In this document: piece by piece, positions 1 through 13,100 of the stretch
How positions within the stretch are numbered: the first letter of the stretch is position 1
Layout: each line of letters begins with the position of its first letter
NCBI GenBank assembly: GCA_013399015.1
Contig: VWZX01001949.1
Span: forward strand, 1,116,001 to 1,180,000
Source: Galbula dea
Taxonomy: Eukaryota > Chordata > Aves > Piciformes > Galbulidae
Direction of reading: 5' to 3'
Length of the DNA stretch: 64,000 nucleotides
Position numbers and translations under genes: made by a program
Notes under the pieces: generated by a model
Told to the model about the DNA's origin: nothing
What the model saw: the letters and a program-made list of their open reading frames with translations, nothing else
Database searches by the model: none

Positions 1-3000
1 GGAGATAGGGGAAAGATAAGAGGTATTAAGGAAGATGTTAGGTACATGTTGTTGGTCAAATCAAGCTCTGTTGAATGCTGGAGGCTGTCTGAGTTATGCT
101 GTGGTGTGAGAAGGGCTCAGAGCAGTGTGTGGTACCTTGAGCATCACTTCACTGTTGAGGCTGTTAGGAGAGGAAGGTAGACCTGATGGCACACTGCAGA
201 GGTAACAGCAAGCCCCAGATTTCAGTAATATGGGCTAAAAGCTCATCTGCACACCCACAAAGGAGCACAGAGATACAATGGCAGGAGGGAAAGCCCAAAT
301 AATAGCCTAACCCTGCAGCTCCCAGGAGCCATCAGCCCTTCAGAGGCCTGTTTCCTCAAGCCCAGAGGAGTACAGGTGCACAAAGGCAGGTGGGAACCCA
401 AATTAAGGACTCAGAGGAACTGACAACCCAACGCAGGGTCCTATGTGTTACTCCTAGCATTTTGCCTTCAGAACAGCAGAAGTCCACTTATGGTACAGCA
501 GTATGAGGCAACATTTCATTGCACTATCACAGGAACAGTTTGGAAAGTAAGGGGCCCCAGCTAGTGTCCCCATTTCTTTGCTGCCATTTCAGGTATATGT
601 GGGTATATCCACCCCTGCCCTGCTGTACCCCTTACTGTGCCTGAACCGCCCACCCTGGTGCCACCCCCAACTTGCTCAGGGCCTAGGACCCCACTTCAGC
701 TAATATTTTCCACTGCAGAGCCAGTGAGGAGCAACTTTGGCCAAGACCTTTTTGAAATTCTTTTAGCACAAAGCATCTCTGATGTCTTGTCTCCTAGGAA
801 GACAGGGATTACATGGCTGCATTGTATGTCTGACTTCCATTTTCCCTTTCTCCACTTACTTCTGAAACTTCTGCCTTACTCCAAGCTTGACAGAGAGATA
901 GAGGTCTCACCACATTATCCCAACCTGTCATGTTAAAATGCTCAGCTGGACAGGTAAAAGTGAGTGTGTTGACCTCTTAATGATAGAAGGACTCAGTGCT
1001 TACTCTCCTTCAGACACCAGAACATCTCAATGCAGAGATGCAGGAAAGGAGATTTCATTACATCTGCTCCTCACAAAATCTGGTTTAATTTTGTCACAAA
1101 ACATGTCTTTAGCATTATGAATATTATACAGACCTGGAAAGGAGATATTATCTTGCCAGTCAGTGACTCACAAAGACTTGCAGGGGGAAGGAGGTTTTTG
1201 TAATTATGTGAGCATGAGCTCATGATGTTCTGTTGATGCTGAAAAGACTAATGCAGCCTTTGCAAAGCACATGTCTATGGAAATACTGAGTAGGAGTAGA
1301 GAGGTGACATTCTCTCTGCACTTGGCACCAGTATGTTGTTATTAAAATAACTTTCTGTTCAGAAAAGCCATCCAAAAACCGGAAGCATTCAGGAAAGATC
1401 TGGGAGAATGATCAAACACCTGGGGGAAAACATATTATGGTGAGAGACCCAGACATCAGTTTGTTTATTTTGCCATTTATTTTTTCTTGTGGGTGATTGG
1501 ATTAGTCCATAAAAGAACTACTTCAAATGTCAGATATTGCAATCATGAGGTGACAGTCAACAGAATAAAACTTCATCTTTGTTTTTACCCTTACTATGGT
1601 AAGAAAACATATTTAAAGTGACTGCAGGTGCTTTTGTTTTAACAATGCTTGCACAGCATCAGCTTAAGAAACATGCAGCAGCACCTCTGCCCTGTTCTGT
1701 CTGTCTGTGTAGGTGGCTTGGTCACAGCCTCCATCTGCTCTGTCACGGTCTGTTCTTTCTCTGCCAATTCCTTGGTCCATTTTGATGCCCTGTCTGGCAT
1801 CAGTTGTTATGTCCTCCTTTTCAGTTCATCTGCCCTTCTTTTTCTTTCATCCCAGAAACTCCCTCTCCTCCAGAAATTCCTGCCTCCTTTTGTGAAGATT
1901 TCCACTATCTCACCAAACACTTATCTTTTCCTTTTAAAGTCCTCGATTTTCCAGATGCTGGGAAATATCCTAAAGTGGCTGAGTTTTGGAACATCTGGCC
2001 TTGTATAGGAAAAGAATGTAGCTAACACCCACTGCACTAGACACCAAACAGAAGAGTAACCCTATAGATTTGGGACACTAACCCCAGTCTTTTCCAGTTT
2101 TGGAAAGATGCTGAAGCTGAACATTTTTTACTCAATTGCTCACTGGTTCTTTGCAGGATGCCTATAACTCAATAAATGGTTTCTCCCAGAGAGCAGGCTG
2201 TTTGCTGACAGGCATTGCAACCACAGCACTGTCTTTCATTGCATGCTGGAGAGGTGGCATAAAGCTATATACCAGAAGTAAGGTTCCCCACTAGCAGTAT
2301 TGTAAAGGTGAAGTATAGTAAGATGAGGACACTAAGGACTGAGATCTGATAGGGCTAGGTGGGTAGTGAAATTTGCATTTACAGAGGTCATTTCAACATT
2401 AGTGAAAGAATCCCAAATCCATGCAAAGAAAAAGAAGAAAAAGCAAACACTGATTGTTGATGGAGGTTAAAGGACATCCTGGGAGGCAGGTGAACTTACT
2501 GCTTACCTCTTGATGCTCTGCATGGCTGGAAGGGAGCAGCTGTCTGTTCTGGATAAAGGCAGCTTTGCTGTGCCATGTTAAAGCCTGCTTAAATCACTTT
2601 TTCTGTACCTATTTGATATTTCTTGGAGATATACTCAATACTCACTGTGCTATGAATATTGTTTTGCAATGAATGTTAGACCTTTTGAGATTTAATAGTG
2701 ATTTTGCCCCAGAAACAGTGTTGTGCAATGTGCTGCTTACTTTTGCCTTACATATTGCAGACTTATGTCTTGGGCTGTGTTTTTGTTTTAGAGGTGATTC
2801 TGTAGATTGGAACATATCAGTAAATATTTTACTGAAGCTTCTTTTAAAATCTTGATGAGAAAAATACTGAACAAAAGCTGTGCTAATATCTGCTCTGATT
2901 GTGCACTGTTTTCCTGGATTATTTCCCTGTGAGATTGAAATTCAGCATATACTTTATGGTGGATCACCAGAGCACTTGACCCACAAACATATCCCAGTGG

Positions 3001-6000
3001 TGAGTTTGTCATGGTCTGCCATTTTTGAGAGATGACCTCAGGGTGGGTAAAGGAAAGGGACAGAAGGAATGTTATGCCAAGACACCAACTGTGTTGGAAT
3101 CACCATTTGAGCACTCAGCAGCAGGATGTTTATAGCAGTTACAATGATATAGGGGAGTACTGTAAGAGGAAAAGAGACTAACAGGCAAATCACTGCGAAA
3201 CATACAGTCTAGCAGGGTCAGTCTTGTAGTCAGGTTGACATTATGAATGCGTAGAGAGATCTAAAACTTGGATTGAAAGAAAACAGAACTCTAAAGCTCA
3301 CATGTATCCAACCTGGTGGATTTTGGTGGTGAGAAATTAAAAATACACATCACATCTTCCAGCAGGCAATACCAATCACTTTATAAAACTACATGATATT
3401 GTCCAGTGTCCTTTGTGGTCCTGTGGAAACTGGGGTGTCCTCAGGAGCTGAAAGATGATTGTGGATTAAGAGATGAGCGACTAGTGTCCAACCCTGCCTG
3501 TTCAATGCTTGCAAAAGCATTTGTTTATGGGAGGAGTCACTTGTTTTTGATACTTGGCCATTGGATCTGTACTGGCATCACATGGACAGGTTCCTGGAAG
3601 GCTATCAGAGTTCTGATCTCTGTCCTTAATTGCCTTGTAGGCCACACTCAAATCCTTGATCTTTATGCAATGCTGGATAGCATCCAAGCTATAAAACCAC
3701 TCTGCCTCTAGTGGATTGTGATTCCCCAGTCGATACCAAGGCTACATGTGCCTTTTCCTCTCCCTGGCAGTTGAATCAGTCCAGGACATCAGTTTGAATC
3801 CAGCTGGAAATGAGACAAGTACAGCACAGGCATAGCTGGAAAAAATTGCAAATAGCTCCAGAAAGACTAGTTCTCAGCACAAGCTTCACAAATTTAGACT
3901 TTGCTTGAGTACTGGAATACAGGCAGAAAGGAACTTAGTCACTGTCAGACTGCAATGGTTATTTACATACAGAGAGACAACTGATAAGGATGCTGTGTAA
4001 AACAGCATGGAAGACAGGCATTTTAAAGAACATTATTAGATTACCACTGTCAATTGTTATTTGCTTTCATTTGTGCATCAATCAGTATGATTTATTGTAG
4101 AAATGACCATGACATCAGTATCATCAGCGTTTTGCCAGTACCATTGCCAGGAACCGGCAGTAGCAACACCTCAGCATATGTATATGCAGTATGTATAAAA
4201 CATACTACAATCCTTTAGAATTATATATTGGCCAAAAGTCTTCACTACACATCAGTATAAGACCCTCCACCACTGGTCCATGCAAACCACATCAGGACTG
4301 TCACAGAAACCATCCATGGTCTCAGGTACACTGATCAGCAGTACACCACTGCCTCCAGAGGAACATTAGTTTTCATTTTGGGACCCATAATGTAACAAGA
4401 AAACTCCCAACCAAAAATTCAGATTTAATTTTGCTTGATTTAGATTCTTTCTAAACACTTTTTGCCTATCTGGACTATAAGTGTCCTAGAACATAGAGGT
4501 AATTGTCATAGCTTTGTTGCAGGTAAGCTCTTGCTGATATCCAAGCAGTGTGGATGTATCAGCAATCTCAAGAGCTAATTCTAAGTTTTACACATCTATG
4601 CATTGTACTCCACCATGCAAAACAGAAATGCCCTTTGTTGCCTGTATTGCAGGAGCAATTAAGTTAAAGTAATGAACTGGGTTAAAAAAATCAAGCCTGA
4701 AGCTAAGAAAGTCTCTGATTGGGTGGAGTGGGATTTCCATCTGATAACATTGAAAATTAATTTGTTCCTGTTTTGAAGCAAATTAATCTTTGTTCACACA
4801 GCTGACCTGCTAAAGTTATTAAAATCAAATATGATGTGTCATTTATGTAAACTGCAATGAAATGCTAACTTTATGCAGGATTAGCCTTCTGTTAAAATGG
4901 AAATAAAATGTCTACTTTTTTTTTTTAACTACCAGGGTACCTCAAACATTGCTAAGTAATTCTGCTGCATAAAGGAGTACACTTAGCTTAAAATGTTATC
5001 ATTCACAAAGGTAAATTAGAATGAGTCTTAGTTTTCCCTGTAGCAGTACTGCAGTCAGAGAGAGTTTCCTAGAACTTCAGTTTGACCTAGTGTGGCTGCT
5101 CTGAGGTTCTCAGGACCAGCCTTTCCCCTGCTGTTTTTTCCAATGTTTCAATTTTTTTCAGACATCACAGAATACTTTTTGCTTCTTGAGTACTCTGTGA
5201 ACATTAGCAAAAGAGTTGTCATATGGGACAAGTGGCCTAATTTGATAGTCACTGGAGCTGGTGGAAAAGCTGAAGGCTTATATATTTGTATCTTCTCACT
5301 AGTAGACCTCTATACTGTTCAGCCAGATGGGCGAGAAGGATGAGGCCATCGGTGCTGTCTGTGTGCTTTGTATGCCTCTGCTCATTACCTGTGTTGCCAG
5401 CTCTTCATCTATGTATATATATAGTGTGTATGTGTGCTTTGTGTGCATGTGCTTACTGACTATACATGCCCAGACTTGCTGGTGGGATCTCAGGCGTGGA
5501 GCTGCCCCAGCCTCACCTCTCTTGGAATGCCAGACCTAGTACAGTATGTTTTCCACTGACAATGTTCTTTCTCCCTCATTTATAGTGTTGTTGAAAGTAG
5601 AGTAAGCCTGGGAGAAAGGTAGAATGTGGTATTACAGTGTTGTAATTTCTCATTTCCTTCCTTTTTTTTGGTTTTTTTTTGGTAGAACTTGAAATATATG
5701 CAACAGGCATAAATATACTGCCCAGCAAGCTTGTTGTGTATTCATTTCCTAGAATTGGAGATCTGACAGTTGAGATAGGGCTTGGGGTAGGCAGTTTCAC
5801 AGAATCACAGAATGTTAGGAGTTGGAAGGGACCTAGAAGGATAATCTAGTCCAGTTTGAGGAGCAACAGGGAAGGCAACAAAAAAAAGCTGTGTATAAAC
5901 CTTTGTGTCTGTACATAAGCTAGCACCTACCTATAAAATATTCACTAATGCACCAAATTTATCCATCAAAATAGTGTGGAACAGTGAGTTTCAGATATGA

Positions 6001-9000
6001 ATGTTGGTTATTAAAAAAGAAAAAAACCCCTCTAAATCTAAATATGATATAGACACAATATATTTTGGCTATGTAGACAAACATGAAAGACTACTGTCCT
6101 TCAAAGGAACACTCAGAGCTCAGAATTAATTGTTTGCTGTTGAGAAGAATATGAAAAGAAATCAAAATACTCCCAAGAAATAACCTGCACTGTAAATCAA
6201 TGTATGTTTAGAAACAGGAGGTGATCTAGTTTTAAAGACCATTGGTAATTTATGCCCATTACCCATACAGAGACAGAGTTGCCAGGGAAATCCTACTGTG
6301 ATGAAGCCCATGGATCTGTGGAAGTAGTGTTGGACTAAATTTCCTTATTGGCATAATTCCACTAAATTAAAAGTATTTTTGTGAAGAATGGATGTGGACC
6401 TAGGTTTTCAAACTTGAGCAAAAGGACCTTAAAATGTCTATTTTAGTTTAAGCTCCCAAACAGAAGCTTTTGTGCAACATCTCAATTGCCTAATTCCTAT
6501 TTTTGTTTCTTTCTCTATGAACTGAGAGTTTCACATTCCTTTCTTATCAGTGGAAGTATTTTTCTTTCTCCAGGGGAAAAAAAACCCCATAATCAAATTA
6601 ATAATATTTTACTAGATTTATGCTTTCTTTTTGTCAGTGATACATACAGACATCAGGAAAGATACCTACTAACATATTTTATCTGTTTGTCTGAAGTTTT
6701 GCCCCCTAAGGTCGTATCTTCAGCGTCAAGCAGCTGATTTCTATTACTGTTGTGTGTAATAGTTCTACAGGCAAATCATTTTGATTGCCAGAACATCTTA
6801 TTCATGCTCCATTTCTCTTGCATGGATTTGATTTTATTTTTGTATACTTTAAGGCATGATGAATTGATGCCTTACATAGTATGAAATATATAGAGTGGAA
6901 CAAGGAATGTGTTTGCAAATGGCTTTATTGCTTACTCCTTTCAAAGGAATTTGTCTTAATATTGCATGATATATATTTGCAATAATGTTTCTGACCATGA
7001 AACTTAAACAACTCTAAAATCTCAGCAAATGCATCTTCTGTAGAACAGTGCATTTGCAAAATGTCCTATTACTGGATCATTTTCCTACATCAAAGCCCAT
7101 CAGGCTCAAAGTATTTCAATAAGTGAAAAGATTTGGATATACCACTTTAAAGTTTTCTGAGTGAGGTAGAAAAGTGAAGTTGAAACAAAAATCTGTCATT
7201 TTTCTTTATGAGAGAAGGTTCTTTTTTCTCCATGTTATTATTGGAGCAAAATGTTATTTATAGTGTATCTTCTCTTTTGCAACAGCCTGCAAGAGCACTC
7301 ACTGGGTTAATCTTAATCTTCAGTTTGCTTTTCAAAATGAATGCTTCTGATGTGAGGCTACTTCACAGGAAGCATGACCTCATTCTGCCTCTGTGCCGCT
7401 GATTGCACAGGCTGTTTTCAAAAGCAAACAGGGGACTGACTTCACAGACCTGCCTTTACAAAGTCTCAGGGCTAATCTCTTCCAGGAAACTGCAGAAGAA
7501 GCATCCTTCACATCTCAGAGGCTCTCATGTTGATGATGAGAAACTTTTTTGCATACATATATAAACAATGAAATGGATTTTCCAGGTTTGGAAGATTTTA
7601 CACATGTTTATCTCTTAATGTATTTGTCAGCTAAGCTTTGGTTCATTTCTCTACTGCTCTTCATGAAGTTTTGTACTTTTGTGAATGTTGTTATTGTTAC
7701 CTACGGGGAGAAAAGACTAGACTGATCCATGACTGATATGTGTCAACAAATAAAACTATCTTTCTAGACACTTGTGTTTGGTAGGCACTGTAGAATAAAA
7801 CCACTTGCCTGGGCTTCAGCTATTTTAATAGGAAGCACTATATTTTGGTACATACTAATGTAAATATTTAGAATGTAAACATGGACAGGAGATTGCTGGT
7901 TACCAATTGAGGGCAGCAGTAACTTAAATATAATTTAATTTTTAGAGGGAAAGGTGATTAGAACTGCCTGTTTTGGAGAGTCACTTTTTTATATTGCAAC
8001 ATGGGCTTTTGGGTGTTTCAAAATTCAAGGGAAGTTGTTGCCTGAAATTTCTATTTGAATTCTTGACATAAAATGTTGCTGCATTCACCTCATTCATTTT
8101 TAGTAAGATTTCTTAAAGCTGTTGGCCTTTTCTAATGTCATAGTTTAAAGGTTCTGCATTGATGCTTTTTTTTATGGATTACAAATATAATACTACTGCT
8201 TCATTCCACAGTGGTGTTTGCCATGCTTTTGTTTGACACGCTTATATTGTTCCTATAGCTTCTTTAGCCATTAATATCCCAGAAATGGGCCTGAATATTA
8301 AATGAAAGAAGAACACTGTGCAGCATTATTTACAACATGATGTTTCCATGCTTTCTCCAGCATTGACTGAATTATGATTTTCAGAACCCTTTTAACTAAT
8401 GCATGAGACAAAAAATTTTCATGGTCAAGGGTAGTAAAAAAATCCATTGGACTGCCTGCTCTAGAACTGTTTACAGAAGCCTGATATTATCATGACTTAA
8501 AATAGTTTGATAGCAAATTACAACTGCTTATTAACTGTTCTTTAAAAGAAAATCATCACCTCCCCAGTAATACATTTGCCTATGTATGTTGCTAATTTTC
8601 TTTAAAAAAATGTATTTATATACTGTATTTTTCCTTAAATTTTATATCTGTGGAGGGTGACAGAAAAACATGCATCCTGCAGAGACATACCTTATGAGTT
8701 TATGAGATGATTCAAATTAGCAACAGAAGGACTGTGGTTTGTTCTGCCACTTTGATCAGTATGTGTCAACACTTTCTAATGAAAGCACCACCCATATTGC
8801 ACACTGCTATTCTTAGAAGTTATTCTTTCTTAGTGGTTGCTACTTTGTAATAACTGAGAGAATTACATGCAATACAATCATGTTATGGGTTTCAGTTGCT
8901 GTAAAGTTTCAGTCTCAGAATATTAAAGAGTTGTAGTAGGTATAATTGGTGTTGAGGTACACATCTGCATCCCTTTTCAAAAAAATTTGCCCAAAATCAA

Positions 9001-10104
9001 TCATTTGTATCTGAGAGTTTGTTATAACTAACAACACGAGATGTATATATGATAATATCTTACATATTTTCAAATGAGACAAAACAAAACATTTCTATTT
9101 ATTTTTAAACTCTTTTACAGATAATGTGTATTTCTTGTTATCCCAAGGTGTATGAAACAATCCTTTTCAAGATGTATGGAATAGCACATGTTGCATTGAC
9201 ACCAAGAGGAAGTAAATTTGTGCACATCCGTCTAATCTTTTGATAAAAAATCTTGCCTGTCTGATAAGATTTGGAATTTTGCAGGTTTTAGTTTATTTCC
9301 AGATCTACAAGCAACCTGTTGAGTTCTTCCTGTATTTTTTTTCAGTTTGAATGCATTTCTTGGTTTTGAGTATTATATTATTTTCACAATTAAAAATCAT
9401 TAGTTTGCCTACATTTAATTATTTTAGGAGCTAATTATACATGGGAAAAAAAAAGGTCTACAACATGTCAGTCTATGAAACACACCACTGATCTCACTTT
9501 TTGTACAACTTGCTGTGTGGTATTCTGATCTATACTACTTGAAACTTTTTGTACCTCCACCAGTAGTCTTTCGGTTGTCTCCTCCTTAAGTTGTTTCTTC
9601 AAGGGTTAGAGCTTAATTGTCTCATGGTAAAGTGACTTTTTTTTTTCCCAAGTGTAGGAGAAGTAGTAGGTATGGGAGTAAAAGAATAGGATTGATTTCT
9701 AAAAAATACTCTGGAAGGTTTTACTTCCTTTCATTGGTGAACCTTCCTGGTCCCAAGGCACAGTTAGCCTTCACACCCAGCCTGTGACTGACAACTGAGA
9801 TCCAAATGAAGTTAAACAAGATTACCAAAGTGGAAACCCTGACCTTCATGTCTTTTCTTTGCCTCAGCTCATAACTGAACACAAAAAAAAATTTAAAACA
9901 AAAAATAAAACCTCTTAGACCTATCTCCTCTCAGAGGTGAATGATGTGCTTTTAATAAGTGTTGTAAGCATGATGCTCTAAAGTTATTGAAGAGACAAAG
10001 TAATACAGGGAAAGAACACATCCTTTATCTTCTCATGTAATAATAGATATAAATTTTCCCTATGGATAGCCATTGCTCATATTTTGTACCATTTATTCTG
10101 TCAG
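1..10104. other. Intergenic / 5' flank of TMEM71, no supported gene
   Basis: This AT-rich stretch has scattered open frames of about 60-120 codons. None shows a recognisable domain, a convincing run of splice sites, or similarity to a protein I know. One CR1 tail lies at about 5798-5855. By synteny the next gene to the left should be PHF20L1, transcribed away, but no exon or CpG island of it is visible. Non-coding first exons of TMEM71 may lie here; I cannot place them. Confidence 0.6.
5798..5855 (-). mobile_element. CR1 LINE 3'-tail fragment (antisense)
   Basis: The sequence begins with the repeated AGAATCACAGAAT-type motif, followed by GTTGGAAGGGACCTAGAAGG and an ATCTAGTCCA motif. This is the reverse complement of the CR1 3' end, which terminates in short ATTCTGTG-like repeats. 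It is a short, degenerate 5'-truncated copy. Confidence 0.8.
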
Positions 10105-10144
10105 ATGCTGAACACCTGCCAGCACTTTGCAGACCTGAGCCATG
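10105..10144 (+). CDS. TMEM71: TMEM71 putative first coding exon
   Basis: An ATG follows a TTCTGTCAG acceptor-like site and runs 13 codons plus one base to a GTAATC donor. The single leftover base is exactly what the next exon needs. The peptide (MLNTCQHFADLSH) resembles the short human N-terminus only loosely. The donor is sub-optimal, and the frame is also open upstream, so the true start could lie in another exon. Confidence 0.4.
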
Positions 10145-13100
10145 GTAATCCAGACAAATCCTATTTCCTTAGTCTCCTGCCACAATATTATTGTCAAATC
10201 TTTGTCACTGTCACTGTGCCTGTTGTGTTATGTTTGCAATACTTTGTAATGGTAATAGTGCTTTTTCCTCTCTACTCTGCATCTATTGCCAGCATATGTA
10301 CTATTTTAGGCATGAAGCAGATTTCTAGGAAACACCCATTAAAATTACTGCAGCTATTGCATTTGTGTCCATAATTATTTCTCTCAAGGTTGTAAGCTAT
10401 GCAGAGTACAAATACTTGATTATGATTGTCTCTGATTCTGTGTTGTCCTGGTTGAGAAAAGTTCAAATAAATACTATGTCTTTCCCCCATCTTTTTATCA
10501 GTTTTATACCTTTAATATCTTGTTTAAATTATTTTTCTTTTTTAGCTTTTTGATCTTTTTGATACACACAGCTATCAACTGTCTGAGCTGTCAGTGAATA
10601 TGGTAGTGACTCCTCTTTATTTGGCCTTTGCCTCTGCAGGTTCATCAGCATGTGATGGAGAGCATAGACACAGCTGCTCACAACATATTTTTCCAAGGTA
10701 TTGAGGAAATTTTTCCTGTTTAATCTTATTTATATTTTATGTGAGATTATGTAAAATACTCTTTGGGCCACTTAGAATTGTAGTGCTGATACTAATTTAA
10801 TTACTGCTTTAAATGGAAGTTCAGAAGTACTGCTGTGGAGATTGGGAGAACATTCCCCCACTGAAATTATGGTCTCCCTCTGTGACATGCCATATGGGAC
10901 AGTTAAACCTGTTACTGAAACCCATGCCAGCCACTGAATCAATCCAGTGTCTTCCTTTCTTCCCATGGATGTCACTGCATGGCCACTTAGAACTCAAAGA
11001 TGTTGAGGAGAAAGAACTAACCAAAAATCCAATTTTAGTTTAGCTAAATAAAATGTCTACACCTTTAGATTCTTTCATCTCTGTCACTAATAACTTCTAT
11101 TTTAAATACCACATAGTATATTTTTCTGTGCTGGATGAAGTTATCAACATGTGTAAACTTTATCCCATGTTGTTCTAGCTGCATGGTATTCTAAGACTCT
11201 GAAAATTAAAAGTCATATATCCCTAAATCTTCATGGAATATGGCTAGGTTATGAAAAGCAAATAAATGCTGCCTGGTTCAGAGGCACTCAGGTTTGCACC
11301 ATACAGAGTAACTCAGAGAAACAAACTAGTGGAATACCTCTGATGGCTCCAGGTAGGTGTAGATCTGGCAGGACTCCTTGGCCAAAAGCACTGCCACCAG
11401 ATGCACCATGGCACTTCTCAGCTCAAGTGACTCTATGTGTTCATGAAATAGTGCACCTGGCATGATACCCTCCTGTAATCTGTAGCTCTGGAAAGTGTGA
11501 TACAGGCACACTCAAGCTTATTGAAACTCCCTAGATCCAGAAGTGATATTATTGTATCCACAAATTTTAAATCTATGTCATTACCAACCCCCATCAGCTG
11601 GTAATGTAAAATCATTATTATTAAATCACGGGTTTCCTCTGTCTAGACATTCACTGAAGTAGAGGTTTCATTTCTCCTTTTCAGCTACACTTGTGCCTTT
11701 TTGGAGGATGACCCTGCCTATGAGTGCTGTTTCACAAATCCTCTGACAGGCTTCCTTTCCACATGTCGCCGCAGCCCTCGGCTGCTTTCGAACGGTTATT
11801 ACGTTTTGACAGCAGACAGTTTTCTGTCTGATGAAGAGGGCAATGTAACACTGACACCATCCCAGACAAGTGTTACATATAAAGAGAATTTAGTTCGGTA
11901 AGTGAGCTATATGTAGATTTTACTCAATGTTGGCAGTTGCATCCACAGTTCTGAACTCATCTGGAGGTATCTATGTGGCTGTCTGCGTTTTGCTTGGCAT
12001 AAGGTCAGCATTGCTTTGTAATGGAAACATCTCAACTGATTCAGTTTAGAGAGAGCAGTGATTGACATGACTTGATTTTCAGTCATGTCTAATCTTACTC
12101 CTCAAAAACTCTTCAGCACACAATTGTTGCTGTGATCGAAGTTGTGTGCAATAAAGAGAAAGGAGAGCTACAGTTACCATGAAAAGGAATAACAAAAAAC
12201 TGTATATGTGCTGGTATATAGAGAAAAATAAAAAGGTTTGGTCCTGAAATTCTTATGTAAGGAAAAATCTCTCACGACTTCAGAAGGACAGCAGTTTAGG
12301 AAAATATATAAAATGTAGTTCAAAAAAGGTACAAGTACAGTGGGATTCAGACTGCACCAAATGGGATACAGTAGGGTGAAATTCATGGAGACCACTCAGG
12401 ACAGTATCAGAGCCCAATAACTGAATTATAATTTGGTATCACAGTATCTAGTATCAGAACAGCATGAAATATTGCTGTGCTGCTAATACATCCCCTGACA
12501 TTGCAGTGTGCAGCAATCACTTTTGATAGACATACTCAGGGCCAAGAACAGATCTAGCAACAGCACCAAAAAACTGGTTCTTTCATGTTAGTCTTGCAAG
12601 CTTTAGAGCTCAGTCCCTGCTTGATGAGAATAATTAACTCTATTCCTTGACAATGTGCCTTTTCTTTCTAGCATATTCAGGCGAAGGAAAAAAATCCGTC
12701 ACTCTCTGGCTAGCTTGTTCAACCTCAGTGCCTCCAGTTCATGGCTAAGCAGCACTGTCCTCAGCAATACGGATTCCTCCCATGTAGGTGATCCTTGGCC
12801 TGATGGATACAATAAACTAGAAGCCAGTCAGGATAACACTGGTAAGTCCTGACCAGGTACCAAGTAACTGAGCTACAATATTACAGTCTATATTTAGTGG
12901 GACTTGAGATTCCATTCTATAGATTTTGCAGGGGTTGTCTGCCAAGATGTGTGGGTAAAGGACAGATGAACAACAGAATTATAAGTGGTGAATTGAGCTC
13001 CTGGCATTAAACCAGATTATGAGTCCACAAAGAACTTTGTGCTAAAAAGGCATTTTTAAATGAAATCTGAATTTGAAGTTATCGCCAGTGATGTTTATGC

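Noticed and set aside
637..2025. Several open frames of 60-119 codons near the left end
   Set aside because: They overlap in different frames, show no known domain or splice pattern, and lie in AT-rich intergenic DNA; chance frames are the simplest reading.
3406..3711. 101-codon + frame with an opposing 61-codon frame
   Set aside because: No motif or homology recognised, and a frame on both strands is common by chance.
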